Shown here: piece by piece, positions 7,449 through 13,524 of the stretch
Layout of the letters: each line of letters begins with the position of its first letter
Position numbering within the stretch: position 1 is the stretch's first letter
NCBI GenBank assembly: GCA_004555055.1
Contig: SFJN01000054.1
Location: forward strand, 1-13,524
DNA from: Bacteroidales bacterium
Lineage (GTDB): Bacteria > Bacteroidota > Bacteroidia > Bacteroidales > Bacteroidaceae
Length of the DNA stretch: 13,524 bases
Reading direction: 5' to 3'
Translations under genes and position numbers: made by a program
The notes under the pieces: model-generated
What the model saw: only the letters and a program-made list of their open reading frames with translations
Databases searched by the model: none
What the model was told of the DNA's origin: nothing

Positions 7449-9731
7449 ATGGCAAAAATCACAAAAGAGGCTGCCCTTGCCTATCATGAGCAGGGACGTC
7501 CCGGCAAAATCGAGGTGGTGCCCACAAAGCCCTACCGCACACAGACCGACCTTTCGCTGGCCTACAGTCCCGGTGTGGCGGAACCCTGTCTGGAAATCCA
7601 GAAGACGCCATCCGATGCCTACCGCTATACCAACAAGGGAAACCTGGTGGCGGTCATTTCGAACGGTACCGCCGTGCTCGGTTTGGGCGACATCGGTGCC
7701 ATGAGCGGCAAGCCCGTTATGGAGGGAAAGAGCCTCCTCTTTAAAATCTATGCCGGTGTGGATGCCTTCGACATCGAGGTCGACGAGAAGGACCCTGAAC
7801 GCTTCATAGCTGCCGTCAAGGCGATTGCCCCTACGTTCGGCGGCATTAACCTCGAGGACATCAAGGCGCCGGAATGTTTTGAAATCGAGCGTCGTCTGAA
7901 GGAGGAGCTCGACATCCCCGTCATGCACGACGACCAGCATGGCACGGCCATCATCTCGTGTGCCGGACTCATCAACGCCGTCGAGGTGGCAGGCAAGAAG
8001 ATTGAGGATGTGCGCATCGTCGTCAACGGTGCCGGTGCTGCCGCCATCAGCTGTACGCGCCTCTACTGTGCCTTCGGTGCCCGCAAGGAAAACATCGTGA
8101 TGCTCGACTCCAAGGGTGTCATCAGTGTGGACCGTCCGGGACTTACCTCCCAGAAACAGGAATTTGCCACCGCCCGTACCGACATTCATACCCTTGCAGA
8201 GGCGGTGAAGGATGCCGATGTTTTCATCGGTCTTTCCAAAGGCAACGTCCTCACGCAGGACATGGTGCGCACCATGGCTCCGAAGCCCATCATCTTTGCC
8301 CTGGCCAATCCGGTGCCCGAAATCACCTACGAGGCTGCCAAGGAGGCTAACCCCGAAGTCATCATGTCGACGGGCCGTACCGACTATCCCAACCAGATCA
8401 ACAATGTCATCGGTTTCCCCTACATATTCCGAGGCGCCCTCGACACCGCTGCCACGGCCATCAACGAAGAAATGAAGATGGCTGCCGTGCGTGCCATTGC
8501 CGATTTGGCGCGTCGTCCGGTCCCCGACATTGTGCACCGCACCTACAATGTCCGTGATTTCACCTTCGGTCCTGACTATTTCATCCCGAAGCCCGTCGAC
8601 CCTCGTCTCATCACCGAGGTGTCGATGGCGGTTGCCCGTGCGGCCATGGAGAGTGGGGTGGCGCGTCGTCCCATCACTGACTGGAAAGCTTACCGCCAGC
8701 ATTTGCGGGCATTGATGGGACAGGAGACGAAGTTCTCGCAGAACCTCATCGATGCTGCCCGTCTGCATCCCGCCCGTGTGGTCTTTGCCGAAGGTACGCA
8801 CCCTGTGATGCTCGAGGCTGCCGTACGGGCCCGGGAGGAGGAAATCTGTCATCCCATCATACTCGGTAATGTGGAGAAAATCCGCAATATGGCTGCTGAG
8901 ATGGGTCTCAGTCTCGAAGGCTGCGAGGTACTCGACCTACGTGAGGCCCGGTATGCTCCCATGCGTCAGCGTTATGCTGAAATCCATGCCAAGAAGATGG
9001 AACGCAGGGGATACACCCTCCAGGAGGCTATCGACAAGATGTACGAGCGCAACTTCTTCGGTATGATGATGGTAGAGACGGGCGATGCCGATGCTATGGT
9101 GACGGGTATGTATACGAAATATTCCAACACCATCAAGGTGGCAAAGGAGGTCATCGGCATCCGTCCGGGCTTCAACCACTTTGCGGCCATGCACATCTTG
9201 AACACCAAACGCGGTCTGACGTTCATTGCCGATACCCTCATCAACCGCAGCCCGAACGCCGAAACCCTCGAGGATATTGCCCTGCTGGCAGCTTCCACCG
9301 CGCGTTTCTTCAACCGTACACCGGTGTGTGCCATGATCAGCTATTCGAACTTTGGAACCGACACAGAGGGCAGTGCCGGCATGGTGCAGGAGGTGATTGA
9401 ACGCCTCCATCAGCATCATCCCGAGCTGGCTATCGATGGTGAGATGCAGGTGAACTTTGCCCTTAACCGCGAACTGCGCGACGAGAAGTACCCCTTCACC
9501 CGCATCAAGGGCATGGATGTCAACACCCTCATCTTCCCGAATCTTTCGGCAGCGAACACCTCGTACAAGATGATTAAGAACCTTGCAGAGGATGCCGAGG
9601 TCATCGGTCCCATCCAGATGGGTCTGAATAAGCCTATCCATTTTACGGACTTCGAGTCGAGTGTGCGTGATATTGTCAACATCACAGCCATTGCCGTGCT
9701 CGATGCCTTTGCCCAACATCTTCGTCCCTGA
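7449..9731 (+). CDS. maeB: NADP-dependent malic enzyme with C-terminal phosphotransacetylase-like domain
   Basis: A 760-residue MaeB-type fusion, the usual length. The N-terminal half oxidatively decarboxylates malate to pyruvate, usually with NADP+, in the cytoplasm. It shows AYSPGVAEPC (38-47) with the catalytic tyrosine, EGKSLLFK (92-99) with a likely catalytic lysine, GLGDIGA (78-84), HDDQHGT (160-166) for metal binding, and a dinucleotide-binding GAGAAA (194-199). From about residue 443 (RVVFAEG) it resembles phosphate acetyl/butyryltransferases. In studied MaeB enzymes this domain binds acetyl-CoA as an allosteric signal rather than acting as a transferase. The gene is monocistronic. 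It has a 462-bp upstream region shared with tetR and a hairpin after its stop. In this lineage it would link C4 acids to pyruvate and NADPH. Confidence 0.95.
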   Translation: MAKITKEAALAYHEQGRPGKIEVVPTKPYRTQTDLSLAYSPGVAEPCLEIQKTPSDAYRYTNKGNLVAVISNGTAVLGLGDIGAMSGKPVMEGKSLLFKIYAGVDAFDIEVDEKDPERFIAAVKAIAPTFGGINLEDIKAPECFEIERRLKEELDIPVMHDDQHGTAIISCAGLINAVEVAGKKIEDVRIVVNGAGAAAISCTRLYCAFGARKENIVMLDSKGVISVDRPGLTSQKQEFATARTDIHTLAEAVKDADVFIGLSKGNVLTQDMVRTMAPKPIIFALANPVPEITYEAAKEANPEVIMSTGRTDYPNQINNVIGFPYIFRGALDTAATAINEEMKMAAVRAIADLARRPVPDIVHRTYNVRDFTFGPDYFIPKPVDPRLITEVSMAVARAAMESGVARRPITDWKAYRQHLRALMGQETKFSQNLIDAARLHPARVVFAEGTHPVMLEAAVRAREEEICHPIILGNVEKIRNMAAEMGLSLEGCEVLDLREARYAPMRQRYAEIHAKKMERRGYTLQEAIDKMYERNFFGMMMVETGDADAMVTGMYTKYSNTIKVAKEVIGIRPGFNHFAAMHILNTKRGLTFIADTLINRSPNAETLEDIALLAASTARFFNRTPVCAMISYSNFGTDTEGSAGMVQEVIERLHQHHPELAIDGEMQVNFALNRELRDEKYPFTRIKGMDVNTLIFPNLSAANTSYKMIKNLAEDAEVIGPIQMGLNKPIHFTDFESSVRDIVNITAIAVLDAFAQHLRP

Positions 9732-9773
9732 CGCTTTTCTCTGTGGTGCTTATGTGCATCACCGATGATTTCT

Positions 9774-9822
9774 TCCCCGGTCGCCCGACGGTTCCCTGCT
9801 GTCGCTGACCGGGGATTATTTG
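9774..9822 (+). terminator. Terminator candidate after the malic enzyme gene
   Basis: TCCCCGGTC (9774-9782) pairs perfectly with GACCGGGGA (9807-9815), and an inner stem CGAC/GTCG (9786-9789, 9801-9804) extends the hairpin. A moderately T-rich stretch, TTATTTGTTT, follows. It begins about 43 nt after the malic enzyme stop codon. The T-run is interrupted, so efficiency is uncertain. Confidence 0.6.
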
Positions 9823-10005
9823 TTTCCTGTCTTGTCCTTCCTGTGCATTCTGCGGCCTGTCTTTCTCTTTTCCGGTTGACTCACAGGTGTTTCTCTGATG
9901 TTTCGTGCCGATGTTTTTCTGTCCGTTATGTGTATGTTTTAGCGGCTCGGAAAGTGTTCGTCGGAGTATTCTATTCTGTGAAATAAGAGAAAAGGAACGT
10001 GTAAT
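9823..10005. other. Intergenic stretch with no recognised feature
   Basis: This lies between the two 3'-end hairpins of the convergent malic enzyme and OmpA genes. I see no plausible gene, repeat or RNA. A 73-residue open frame here (9765-9986 plus) lacks family features and overlaps the terminator. Confidence 0.6.
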
Positions 10006-10051
10006 AAAAAAAAGGAGACAGGCACCTCTGCATTCGGTGCTTGTCTCCTTT
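10006..10051 (-). terminator. Intrinsic terminator of the OmpA-family gene
   Basis: Segments 10011-10026 and 10036-10051 form a 16-position stem with a 9-nt loop. There is one imperfect position (10021/10041), which is a G-U pair in the plus transcript and an A-C mismatch in the minus transcript. On the minus strand the stem runs into eight T residues, complementary to A 10006-10013. It begins about 65 nt after the OmpA stop codon. Confidence 0.85.
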
Positions 10052-10115
10052 GTTATGAATTAAGCAGTGTCAGGAACCCTTAAGCCAGTTTCCGGTGGGG
10101 TCCCGTTGTGCAGTC

Positions 10116-11234
10116 TTATTCGGCTACGCAGATAACGACACGGTTCTTGCGGTAGTTTGCCTCGTCGTTAGCGAAGGGCTGTACGGTGTCACCCTTGTAG
10201 TCCTTGTTGATGCGCTCGGCAGCGATGCCCTTCTGGATGAGCGCATTGTAAACGCTGTTCACACGCTGCTTGGAGAGGCGTTCATTGATGGTGGCGTTAC
10301 CGGTGTTCTTGTCAGCATATCCGGTGATGTCAATCTTGGCATCGGGATACTTGTTGAGGTAAGCAACAGCCTCGTCTACCTTCGTCATTTCGCTGGGACG
10401 GATGTCGTAGCGGTTGATGAGGAAGAATACGTTCTGGATGCAGGGCTTCACCTCTTCTACCACAGGAGCAGGCTCGGGCTTTGCTACGGGTTCGGGCTCT
10501 ACCACAGGTTCGGGCTCGGGCTGAACGGGTTCGGGAACCACTACAGGAGCTACAGGGTGGTTGATCTTGCCAAGGCGGAAGCAGAAACCTGCGAGGATGT
10601 TGAACTGCCAGTCGGCATTGTCGGCATCCTTGCTGTTGAAGTGGTCGTCGAGCACGGTGGCGTTGCCTTCGAGGTTGAAGTTCACGCGTTCGCAAAGACG
10701 GAGGTCAAGGTGCAGACCGAAGCGGCCGGTCACATAGTTGCGCTTGTCCCAATAGAGGGTAAGCATTTCGGGACGGTTGTTGGCAGCGACGCTGTTCTTG
10801 AGTTCAAGAGCCTCGTCGTTGCTGAAGCTGCGGAGGTATCCTACACCACCGGTGAGCCAGAGGGTTGCGAAACGGTTGGGCTTCACACCGCCGAAAACGG
10901 TGGTAAGGTCGAGCATACCGTCAAGACCTACCTGTGCGTAGTTATACTTGTAGTCTTCGCCGATGGTGGGGAGTACGCCCTTGCCTGTCCATCCGCTACC
11001 GTTAAGGCGGAGGGCAAAGTAGGGGTTGAAGCGGTAACCTACGGAGAGGGCTGCAGCGGGAGACATGAGGTCGCCGAAACTGCCTTCACCACGGGTGACG
11101 CCGAGACCGCCCTGAACACCGATGAACCAGTATGACATGTCAGGTTTTACTTCGGGAGCGGTGGTTTCCTGTGCACTGACATTGAGCGTAGCAAGTGCAG
11201 CAAGTGCACTTACAATAAGTGTTTTGAACTTCAT
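10116..11234 (-). CDS. OmpA family outer-membrane protein
   Basis: A 372-residue outer-membrane protein that likely ties the envelope to peptidoglycan. Residues 1-21 are a Sec signal peptide, with a probable cut between Ala21 and Gln22. Residues 22 to about 225 look like a beta-barrel with alternating aromatic and glycine-rich strands. A Pro-Glu-Val-rich linker follows (about 228-262, PEPVQPEPEPVVEPEP and similar). The C-terminal OmpA domain contains FFLINRYDIRPSE, the conserved TGYADKNTG and NERLSKQRVNSVYNAL, the peptidoglycan-binding region. The start at 11234 gives the signal peptide directly. The leader just before it is A-rich, as in highly expressed Bacteroidetes genes. The gene is flanked by its own promoter and terminator, so it is probably a single-gene unit. 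Confidence 0.95.
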   Translation of the reverse strand: MKFKTLIVSALAALATLNVSAQETTAPEVKPDMSYWFIGVQGGLGVTRGEGSFGDLMSPAAALSVGYRFNPYFALRLNGSGWTGKGVLPTIGEDYKYNYAQVGLDGMLDLTTVFGGVKPNRFATLWLTGGVGYLRSFSNDEALELKNSVAANNRPEMLTLYWDKRNYVTGRFGLHLDLRLCERVNFNLEGNATVLDDHFNSKDADNADWQFNILAGFCFRLGKINHPVAPVVVPEPVQPEPEPVVEPEPVAKPEPAPVVEEVKPCIQNVFFLINRYDIRPSEMTKVDEAVAYLNKYPDAKIDITGYADKNTGNATINERLSKQRVNSVYNALIQKGIAAERINKDYKGDTVQPFANDEANYRKNRVVICVAE

Positions 11235-11421
11235 AGTGCAGTAGTTGTTAAATGTTATTTTTTTTGTTTGTTTGTCAAAAAACGGTTGCGGTTCCTGTGG
11301 AATCCTGAGGTAAAAAAACGGAAAGTGGTGCGTGTCACATCCCCCTTCCTCTCTTCTTTTTCCTCATTTGTGCGTTTTTGTTTTGTTGTCTTTAGGACAT
11401 AGTAGCCCCTAAAACTTACTG

Positions 11422-11453
11422 CAAATGTACGCCATTATGCCAAAAGTTCCAAG
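11422..11453 (-). promoter_or_regulatory. Predicted promoter of the OmpA-family gene
   Basis: On the minus strand the -7 element reads TACATTTG (11422-11429), a perfect TAnnTTTG. A -33-like CTTG lies at 11450-11453 with a 20-nt spacing. Transcription would start near 11415, giving a leader of about 180 nt that becomes A-rich before the start codon. Confidence 0.65.
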
Positions 11454-11461
11454 TTTTTCCG

Positions 11462-11504
11462 AAAAAAAGCGACCTTTACCTCGAAAATTTCGGGTAAAAG
11501 TCGC
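11462..11504 (-). terminator. Intrinsic terminator of the perR-rubrerythrin operon
   Basis: In the minus transcript GCGACUUUUACC pairs with GGUAAAGGUCGC over 12 bp, including one U-G pair (positions 11493-11504 with 11469-11480). The transcript continues into seven U residues, complementary to A 11462-11468. The single wobble works only in the minus transcript, which supports this direction. Confidence 0.88.
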
Positions 11505-11558
11505 TTGTTTATAGCAAATCAGTATGCTGAATGGCCTTTTTCAGGCATTCGTGACTGT

Positions 11559-12107
11559 TTACTTGAAGTAGCGCTTCAGGAGGCCTTCGAAGCCGCGTCC
11601 ATGGCGTGCTTCGTCCTTAGCCATTTCGTGAACGGTGTCGTGGATGGCGTCAAGTCCTTCTGCCTTTGCGCGTTTTGCAATTTCCATCTTGCCGTCGCAT
11701 GCTCCGCATTCTGCTTCGGCACGCTTCTCAAGGTTGGTCTTGGTGTCCCATACGCACTCGCCAAGGAGTTCGGCGAAGCGGCTGGCGTGGTCGGCCTCTT
11801 CAAGGGCATAGCGCTTGAAGGCTTCTGCGATTTCGGGATATCCTTCGCGGTCAGCCTGGCGCGACATGGCGAGGTACATACCCACTTCGGTGCATTCGCC
11901 TTCGAAGTGAGCCTTCAGTCCGGCCCAGATATCATCGGGGCAGCCCTTGGCTACACCGATGACGTGCTCGGTAACGTATACGCGTGCTTCGTCTTCCTTA
12001 ACTTCCTTGAACTTGCTGGCGGGAGCCTTGCACTGGGGGCACTTCTCGGGAGCGGCATCGCCTTCGTATACATAGCCGCATACGGTGCAGATAAATTTCT
12101 TCTTCAT
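11559..12107 (-). CDS. Reverse rubrerythrin (NADH peroxidase component)
   Basis: A 182-residue peroxide-reducing iron protein of the cytoplasm. The domain order is the reverse of classical rubrerythrin. A rubredoxin domain comes first, with iron ligands C7, C10, C23 and C26, and a ferritin-like di-iron domain follows. That domain carries the ligand motifs EGECTE (69-74), EEADH (103-107) and DEARH (165-169). Such proteins reduce hydrogen peroxide with electrons from NADH via a reductase, and protect anaerobes during oxygen exposure. The start at 12107 puts the rubredoxin domain at the N-terminus with an A-rich leader. The open frame to 12206 is an overlap with perR. It lies 53 nt after perR and is probably controlled by it. 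It ends before a strong terminator. Confidence 0.93.
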   Translation of the reverse strand: MKKKFICTVCGYVYEGDAAPEKCPQCKAPASKFKEVKEDEARVYVTEHVIGVAKGCPDDIWAGLKAHFEGECTEVGMYLAMSRQADREGYPEIAEAFKRYALEEADHASRFAELLGECVWDTKTNLEKRAEAECGACDGKMEIAKRAKAEGLDAIHDTVHEMAKDEARHGRGFEGLLKRYFK

Positions 12108-12143
12108 TTTTTTTGTGGTTTTATAGAGGTTACTTACTGAATT

Positions 12144-12157
12144 TGCGAAAAATCGCA
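12144..12157. repeat. Small hairpin between perR and the rubrerythrin gene
   Basis: TGCGA (12144-12148) and TCGCA (12153-12157) flank a 4-nt loop, right after the perR stop codon. No T-run follows, so it is not a full terminator. It could tune expression of the two genes or be incidental. Confidence 0.35.
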
Positions 12158-12160
12158 GTT

Positions 12161-12601
12161 TTAATGGTTGAGGTTTTCTGATTGTTGTTGGTTTTTCCTG
12201 GCGCATTGTGGGCAGAGCCCATGGTAATAGATTTGCGTTTCGTGCAGGACATAGCCTTTTGGGGGCTGCTGCAATGCGTGTTCTTCAGGAATGGGAATGT
12301 CGACAATACTGTTGCAGGCTGAACAGAGAAAGTGGGCATGACGGCTGCAGTCGGCATCGTATTTTGTAGTGCGTTCGTCAATGGTAATCATTCTTGCCGC
12401 TCCCTGTTCCACCAGCAGGCGGAGTGTGTTGTAGACCGTGGTCTTTGAAAGTGTAGGTATCTTGCCTTGGAGTGCGCCATGGATTTCCTCCACGCTGGGG
12501 TGCGTCAGGTGTTCCATCAGGTAACGCATTACACCGATGCGTTGCACCGAGGCCTTGATGCCGTGGTCGGAGAGGTATTCTATGACGGATTTGTCGCTCA
12601 T
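12161..12601 (-). CDS. perR: PerR-type peroxide-sensing repressor (Fur family)
   Basis: A 146-residue Fur-family metalloregulator. The winged-helix domain includes the recognition helix region TVYNTLRLL (55-63). Residues H34, D82, H88, H90 and D101 align with the five regulatory metal ligands of Bacillus subtilis PerR (H37, D85, H91, H93, D104), including the aspartate that separates PerR from Fur. C93, C96, C130 and C133 match the structural zinc site. It should therefore sense hydrogen peroxide by iron-catalysed histidine oxidation and release DNA. The start at 12601 matches the family N-terminus; the open frame to 12703 crosses the predicted promoter and operator, so it is rejected. A perfect PerR box upstream suggests autoregulation together with the downstream rubrerythrin gene. 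Confidence 0.92.
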   Translation of the reverse strand: MSDKSVIEYLSDHGIKASVQRIGVMRYLMEHLTHPSVEEIHGALQGKIPTLSKTTVYNTLRLLVEQGAARMITIDERTTKYDADCSRHAHFLCSACNSIVDIPIPEEHALQQPPKGYVLHETQIYYHGLCPQCARKNQQQSENLNH

Positions 12602-12647
12602 TCGTGTCTGGTGTTTGGAGTCTGACGGAATGCTGTGGGGTTGTTGT

Positions 12648-12662
12648 TTGTAATGATTACAA
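12648..12662. promoter_or_regulatory. PerR box (7-1-7 palindrome)
   Basis: TTGTAAT-G-ATTACAA is a perfect 7-1-7 inverted repeat. It differs from the Bacillus PerR box TTATAAT-n-ATTATAA only by one symmetric change. It lies about 8-22 nt downstream of the predicted perR transcription start, a repressing position. Confidence 0.85.
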
Positions 12663-12676
12663 TTTTGTTTACGATG

Positions 12677-12708
12677 CAAAGTTATGTTTTTCCCCTCTAT
12701 CATGCAAG
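12677..12708 (-). promoter_or_regulatory. Predicted promoter of the perR-rubrerythrin operon
   Basis: On the minus strand the -7 element is TAACTTTG (12677-12684), a perfect TAnnTTTG. CTTG lies 20 nt further upstream (12705-12708). The arrangement CTTG-N20-TAnnTTTG is identical to that before the OmpA gene. Transcription would start near 12670. Confidence 0.68.
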
Positions 12709-12776
12709 CGTTATCCCCATTTTTTGGTATGAAATCCGAAATTTTTCCATTTTTTTACTAAAAAAAAGGAGGTTAG

Positions 12777-12815
12777 ATGACGATTCGCGTTTATTCTTTT
12801 CCCATTATTTATTGA
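12777..12815 (+). CDS. Possible 12-residue ORF with a Shine-Dalgarno-like site
   Basis: AGGAGG ends 4 nt before an ATG at 12777, opening a 12-residue frame (MTIRVYSFPIIY) that stops at 12815. Shine-Dalgarno sites are rarely used in Bacteroidetes and the purine run follows an A-tract, so this may be coincidence. No family is recognised. It is listed because the 12709-12932 stretch otherwise holds no gene. Confidence 0.12.
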   Translation: MTIRVYSFPIIY

Positions 12816-12903
12816 AAGGCCTATATGGAGAATCGGGCAGGATTCCTTTCTGTTTTTCCAATTGTCTTATAGAATCCGAAGCCGTTTAACGTTTTATACC
12901 TAT

Positions 12904-12917
12904 ATATATTAATATAT
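12904..12917. repeat. 14-bp AT-only palindrome
   Basis: ATATATTAATATAT is a perfect palindrome about 16 nt downstream of the coiled-coil gene's stop codon. Being purely A and T it would make a weak stem. It may mark the 3' end of that transcript or be chance in AT-rich DNA. Confidence 0.4.
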
Positions 12918-12932
12918 GTGCATCTATGTTAG

Positions 12933-13295
12933 CTAAATGCTTCTCAAAAATGCGATACAAAACGCAATTGCTGCAACAAAAGAACCCAAAACACCAACTC
13001 TGGCCCCGACAGAGGGGTTGTTTATAAAAACACTTAGAATCAAGGTAATGATTCCTCCAACAAAAATTGCTGGAATCCAGCATCCTCCCTTTTTTCTGTC
13101 ATCAGAAGGCGTGTCTTTTATTTTCCTGATTTTATCCAACTCCTCATTTGAAATTGAAATAATCACTGTCTTATGTGATTCCTCTCTGGTTTTATCCAAC
13201 TCCTCTTTTGCCTTTGCTAATTCTTCTTTTGCTTTATGCAATTCCTCTTTAACCTTATCTAACTCCGTTTCTGTCTTATCCAATTCTTCGTTCAT
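12933..13295 (-). CDS. Hypothetical coiled-coil membrane protein with seven-residue repeats
   Basis: A 120-residue protein of no family I recognise. Residues 1-43 are a charged coiled coil built from near-identical heptads such as ELDKTET, ELDKVKE, ELHKAKE, ELAKAKE and ELDKTRE. EELDKIRK returns at 51-58. A basic stretch, DDRKKGG (65-71), leads into two probable membrane segments (about 73-92 and 98-117). The likely layout is a cytoplasmic coiled coil anchored by a helical hairpin. The DNA is much more AT-rich than the window's core genes, suggesting different ancestry. No clear promoter is seen; it lies 120 nt after the zinc-ribbon gene and may be co-transcribed. The function is unknown; a scaffold, phage-related or stress-response role is possible but unsupported. 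Confidence 0.65.
   Translation of the reverse strand: MNEELDKTETELDKVKEELHKAKEELAKAKEELDKTREESHKTVIISISNEELDKIRKIKDTPSDDRKKGGCWIPAIFVGGIITLILSVFINNPSVGARVGVLGSFVAAIAFCIAFLRSI
13130..13205. repeat. 16-bp direct repeats inside the coiled-coil gene
   Basis: TTTTATCCAACTCCTC occurs at 13130-13145 and 13190-13205, exactly 60 bp apart. Both copies encode EELDK, and related variants lie between 13206 and 13285. In-frame spacing suggests that the coiled coil grew by internal duplication. Confidence 0.75.
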
Positions 13296-13415
13296 GGAAA
13301 GGTTCGTTTATGATTCCGGTTTAAAACTATCCTCTCTTGCAATGTTTGTTTCAATTAAAAGAATGTTACTATTCCACGAAGGTATGGTAATTTTCTATGC
13401 GTAAAAGATAAGAAT

Positions 13416-13523
13416 TTACTTCCAATATACAAACTCTCCTCCACAAGAATGACAAAAAGCTGTACCATCTATATACGTATTTATGTTGTGGCTACAACAA
13501 TATGGACATTGTAGCCGACCATA
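13416..13523 (-). CDS. Zinc-ribbon protein, C-terminal part only
   Basis: The last 35 residues of a protein that starts beyond the right end of the window. They contain CPYCC and, 15 residues later, CHSCGGEFVYW, a paired-cysteine pattern typical of a zinc ribbon, followed by the stop at 13416. Such ribbons often end proteins that have membrane or DNA-binding parts, so the function cannot be given from this fragment. It is encoded on the same strand as the coiled-coil membrane gene, 120 nt upstream, and shares its AT-rich composition. Confidence 0.6.
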   Translation of the reverse strand, partial: YGRLQCPYCCSHNINTYIDGTAFCHSCGGEFVYWK

Positions 13524-13524
13524 T

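Noticed and set aside
7425..8852. A 475-residue open frame on the minus strand opposite the malic enzyme gene
   Set aside because: It lies entirely over a well-conserved coding region, is rich in His, Asp, Gly and Arg as expected from antisense reading of biased codons, and shows no family motif.
10095..11135. A 346-residue plus-strand open frame opposite the OmpA gene
   Set aside because: It is antisense to a clear OmpA protein, Val/Gly/Glu-rich and repetitive because of the proline-rich linker codons, and it crosses the OmpA stop region.
11505..12140. A 211-residue plus-strand open frame opposite the rubrerythrin gene
   Set aside because: It is antisense to a gene with intact iron-ligand motifs; the hydrophobic composition is a by-product.
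12635..12889. An 84-residue plus-strand open frame upstream of perR
   Set aside because: It runs through the PerR box and the predicted perR promoter and has no family features.
12937..13404. A 155-residue plus-strand open frame opposite the coiled-coil gene
   Set aside because: Its Ser/Leu/Asn repeats are the antisense reading of the heptad codons; the minus-strand protein has a coherent coiled-coil and membrane layout.

Overview
The window looks like a chromosomal segment of a Bacteroidales bacterium, most likely a Prevotella-type member. This rests on a DUF4270 lipoprotein, a reverse rubrerythrin next to a PerR-type repressor, an OmpA protein with a proline-rich linker, a malic enzyme fused to a phosphotransacetylase-like domain, and repeated matches to the Bacteroidetes -7 promoter element TAnnTTTG. 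Genes also lack Shine-Dalgarno sequences and often have A-rich leaders. Base composition is moderate over most of the window and clearly AT-richer after about 12.7 kb. No rRNA, tRNA, CRISPR array or complete insertion sequence was recognised.

Layout. 1-329: no convincing gene; one perfect 11-bp inverted repeat. 330-2809 (minus): a short, degenerate glycogen-synthase-like protein followed by a DUF4270 surface lipoprotein. 3139-4017 (plus): a stand-alone NAD(P)H-hydrate dehydratase, divergent from that pair. 4192-6986 (minus): an apparent operon of TetR-type repressor, MATE transporter and cytidylate-kinase-like protein, ending at a strong terminator (4054-4104). A 23-bp inverted repeat at its predicted transcription start is a likely repressor site. 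7449-9731 (plus): the malic enzyme, with a long leader and a terminator candidate. 10116-11234 (minus): the OmpA protein. 11559-12601 (minus): perR and reverse rubrerythrin, with a perfect 7-1-7 PerR box just downstream of the promoter. 12777-13524: an AT-rich stretch with a tiny possible ORF, a coiled-coil membrane protein built from seven-residue repeats, and the C-terminal end of a zinc-ribbon protein that runs off the window.

How the parts work together. Two regulatory circuits can be read from the DNA: an autoregulated efflux operon and an autoregulated peroxide-defence operon. Most of the remainder is housekeeping: metabolite repair, malate/pyruvate metabolism and outer-membrane anchoring. 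No clear new multigene system is visible. The best leads for undescribed biology are the glycogen-synthase-like/DUF4270 pair, the kinase-like protein in the efflux operon, and the AT-rich right edge.
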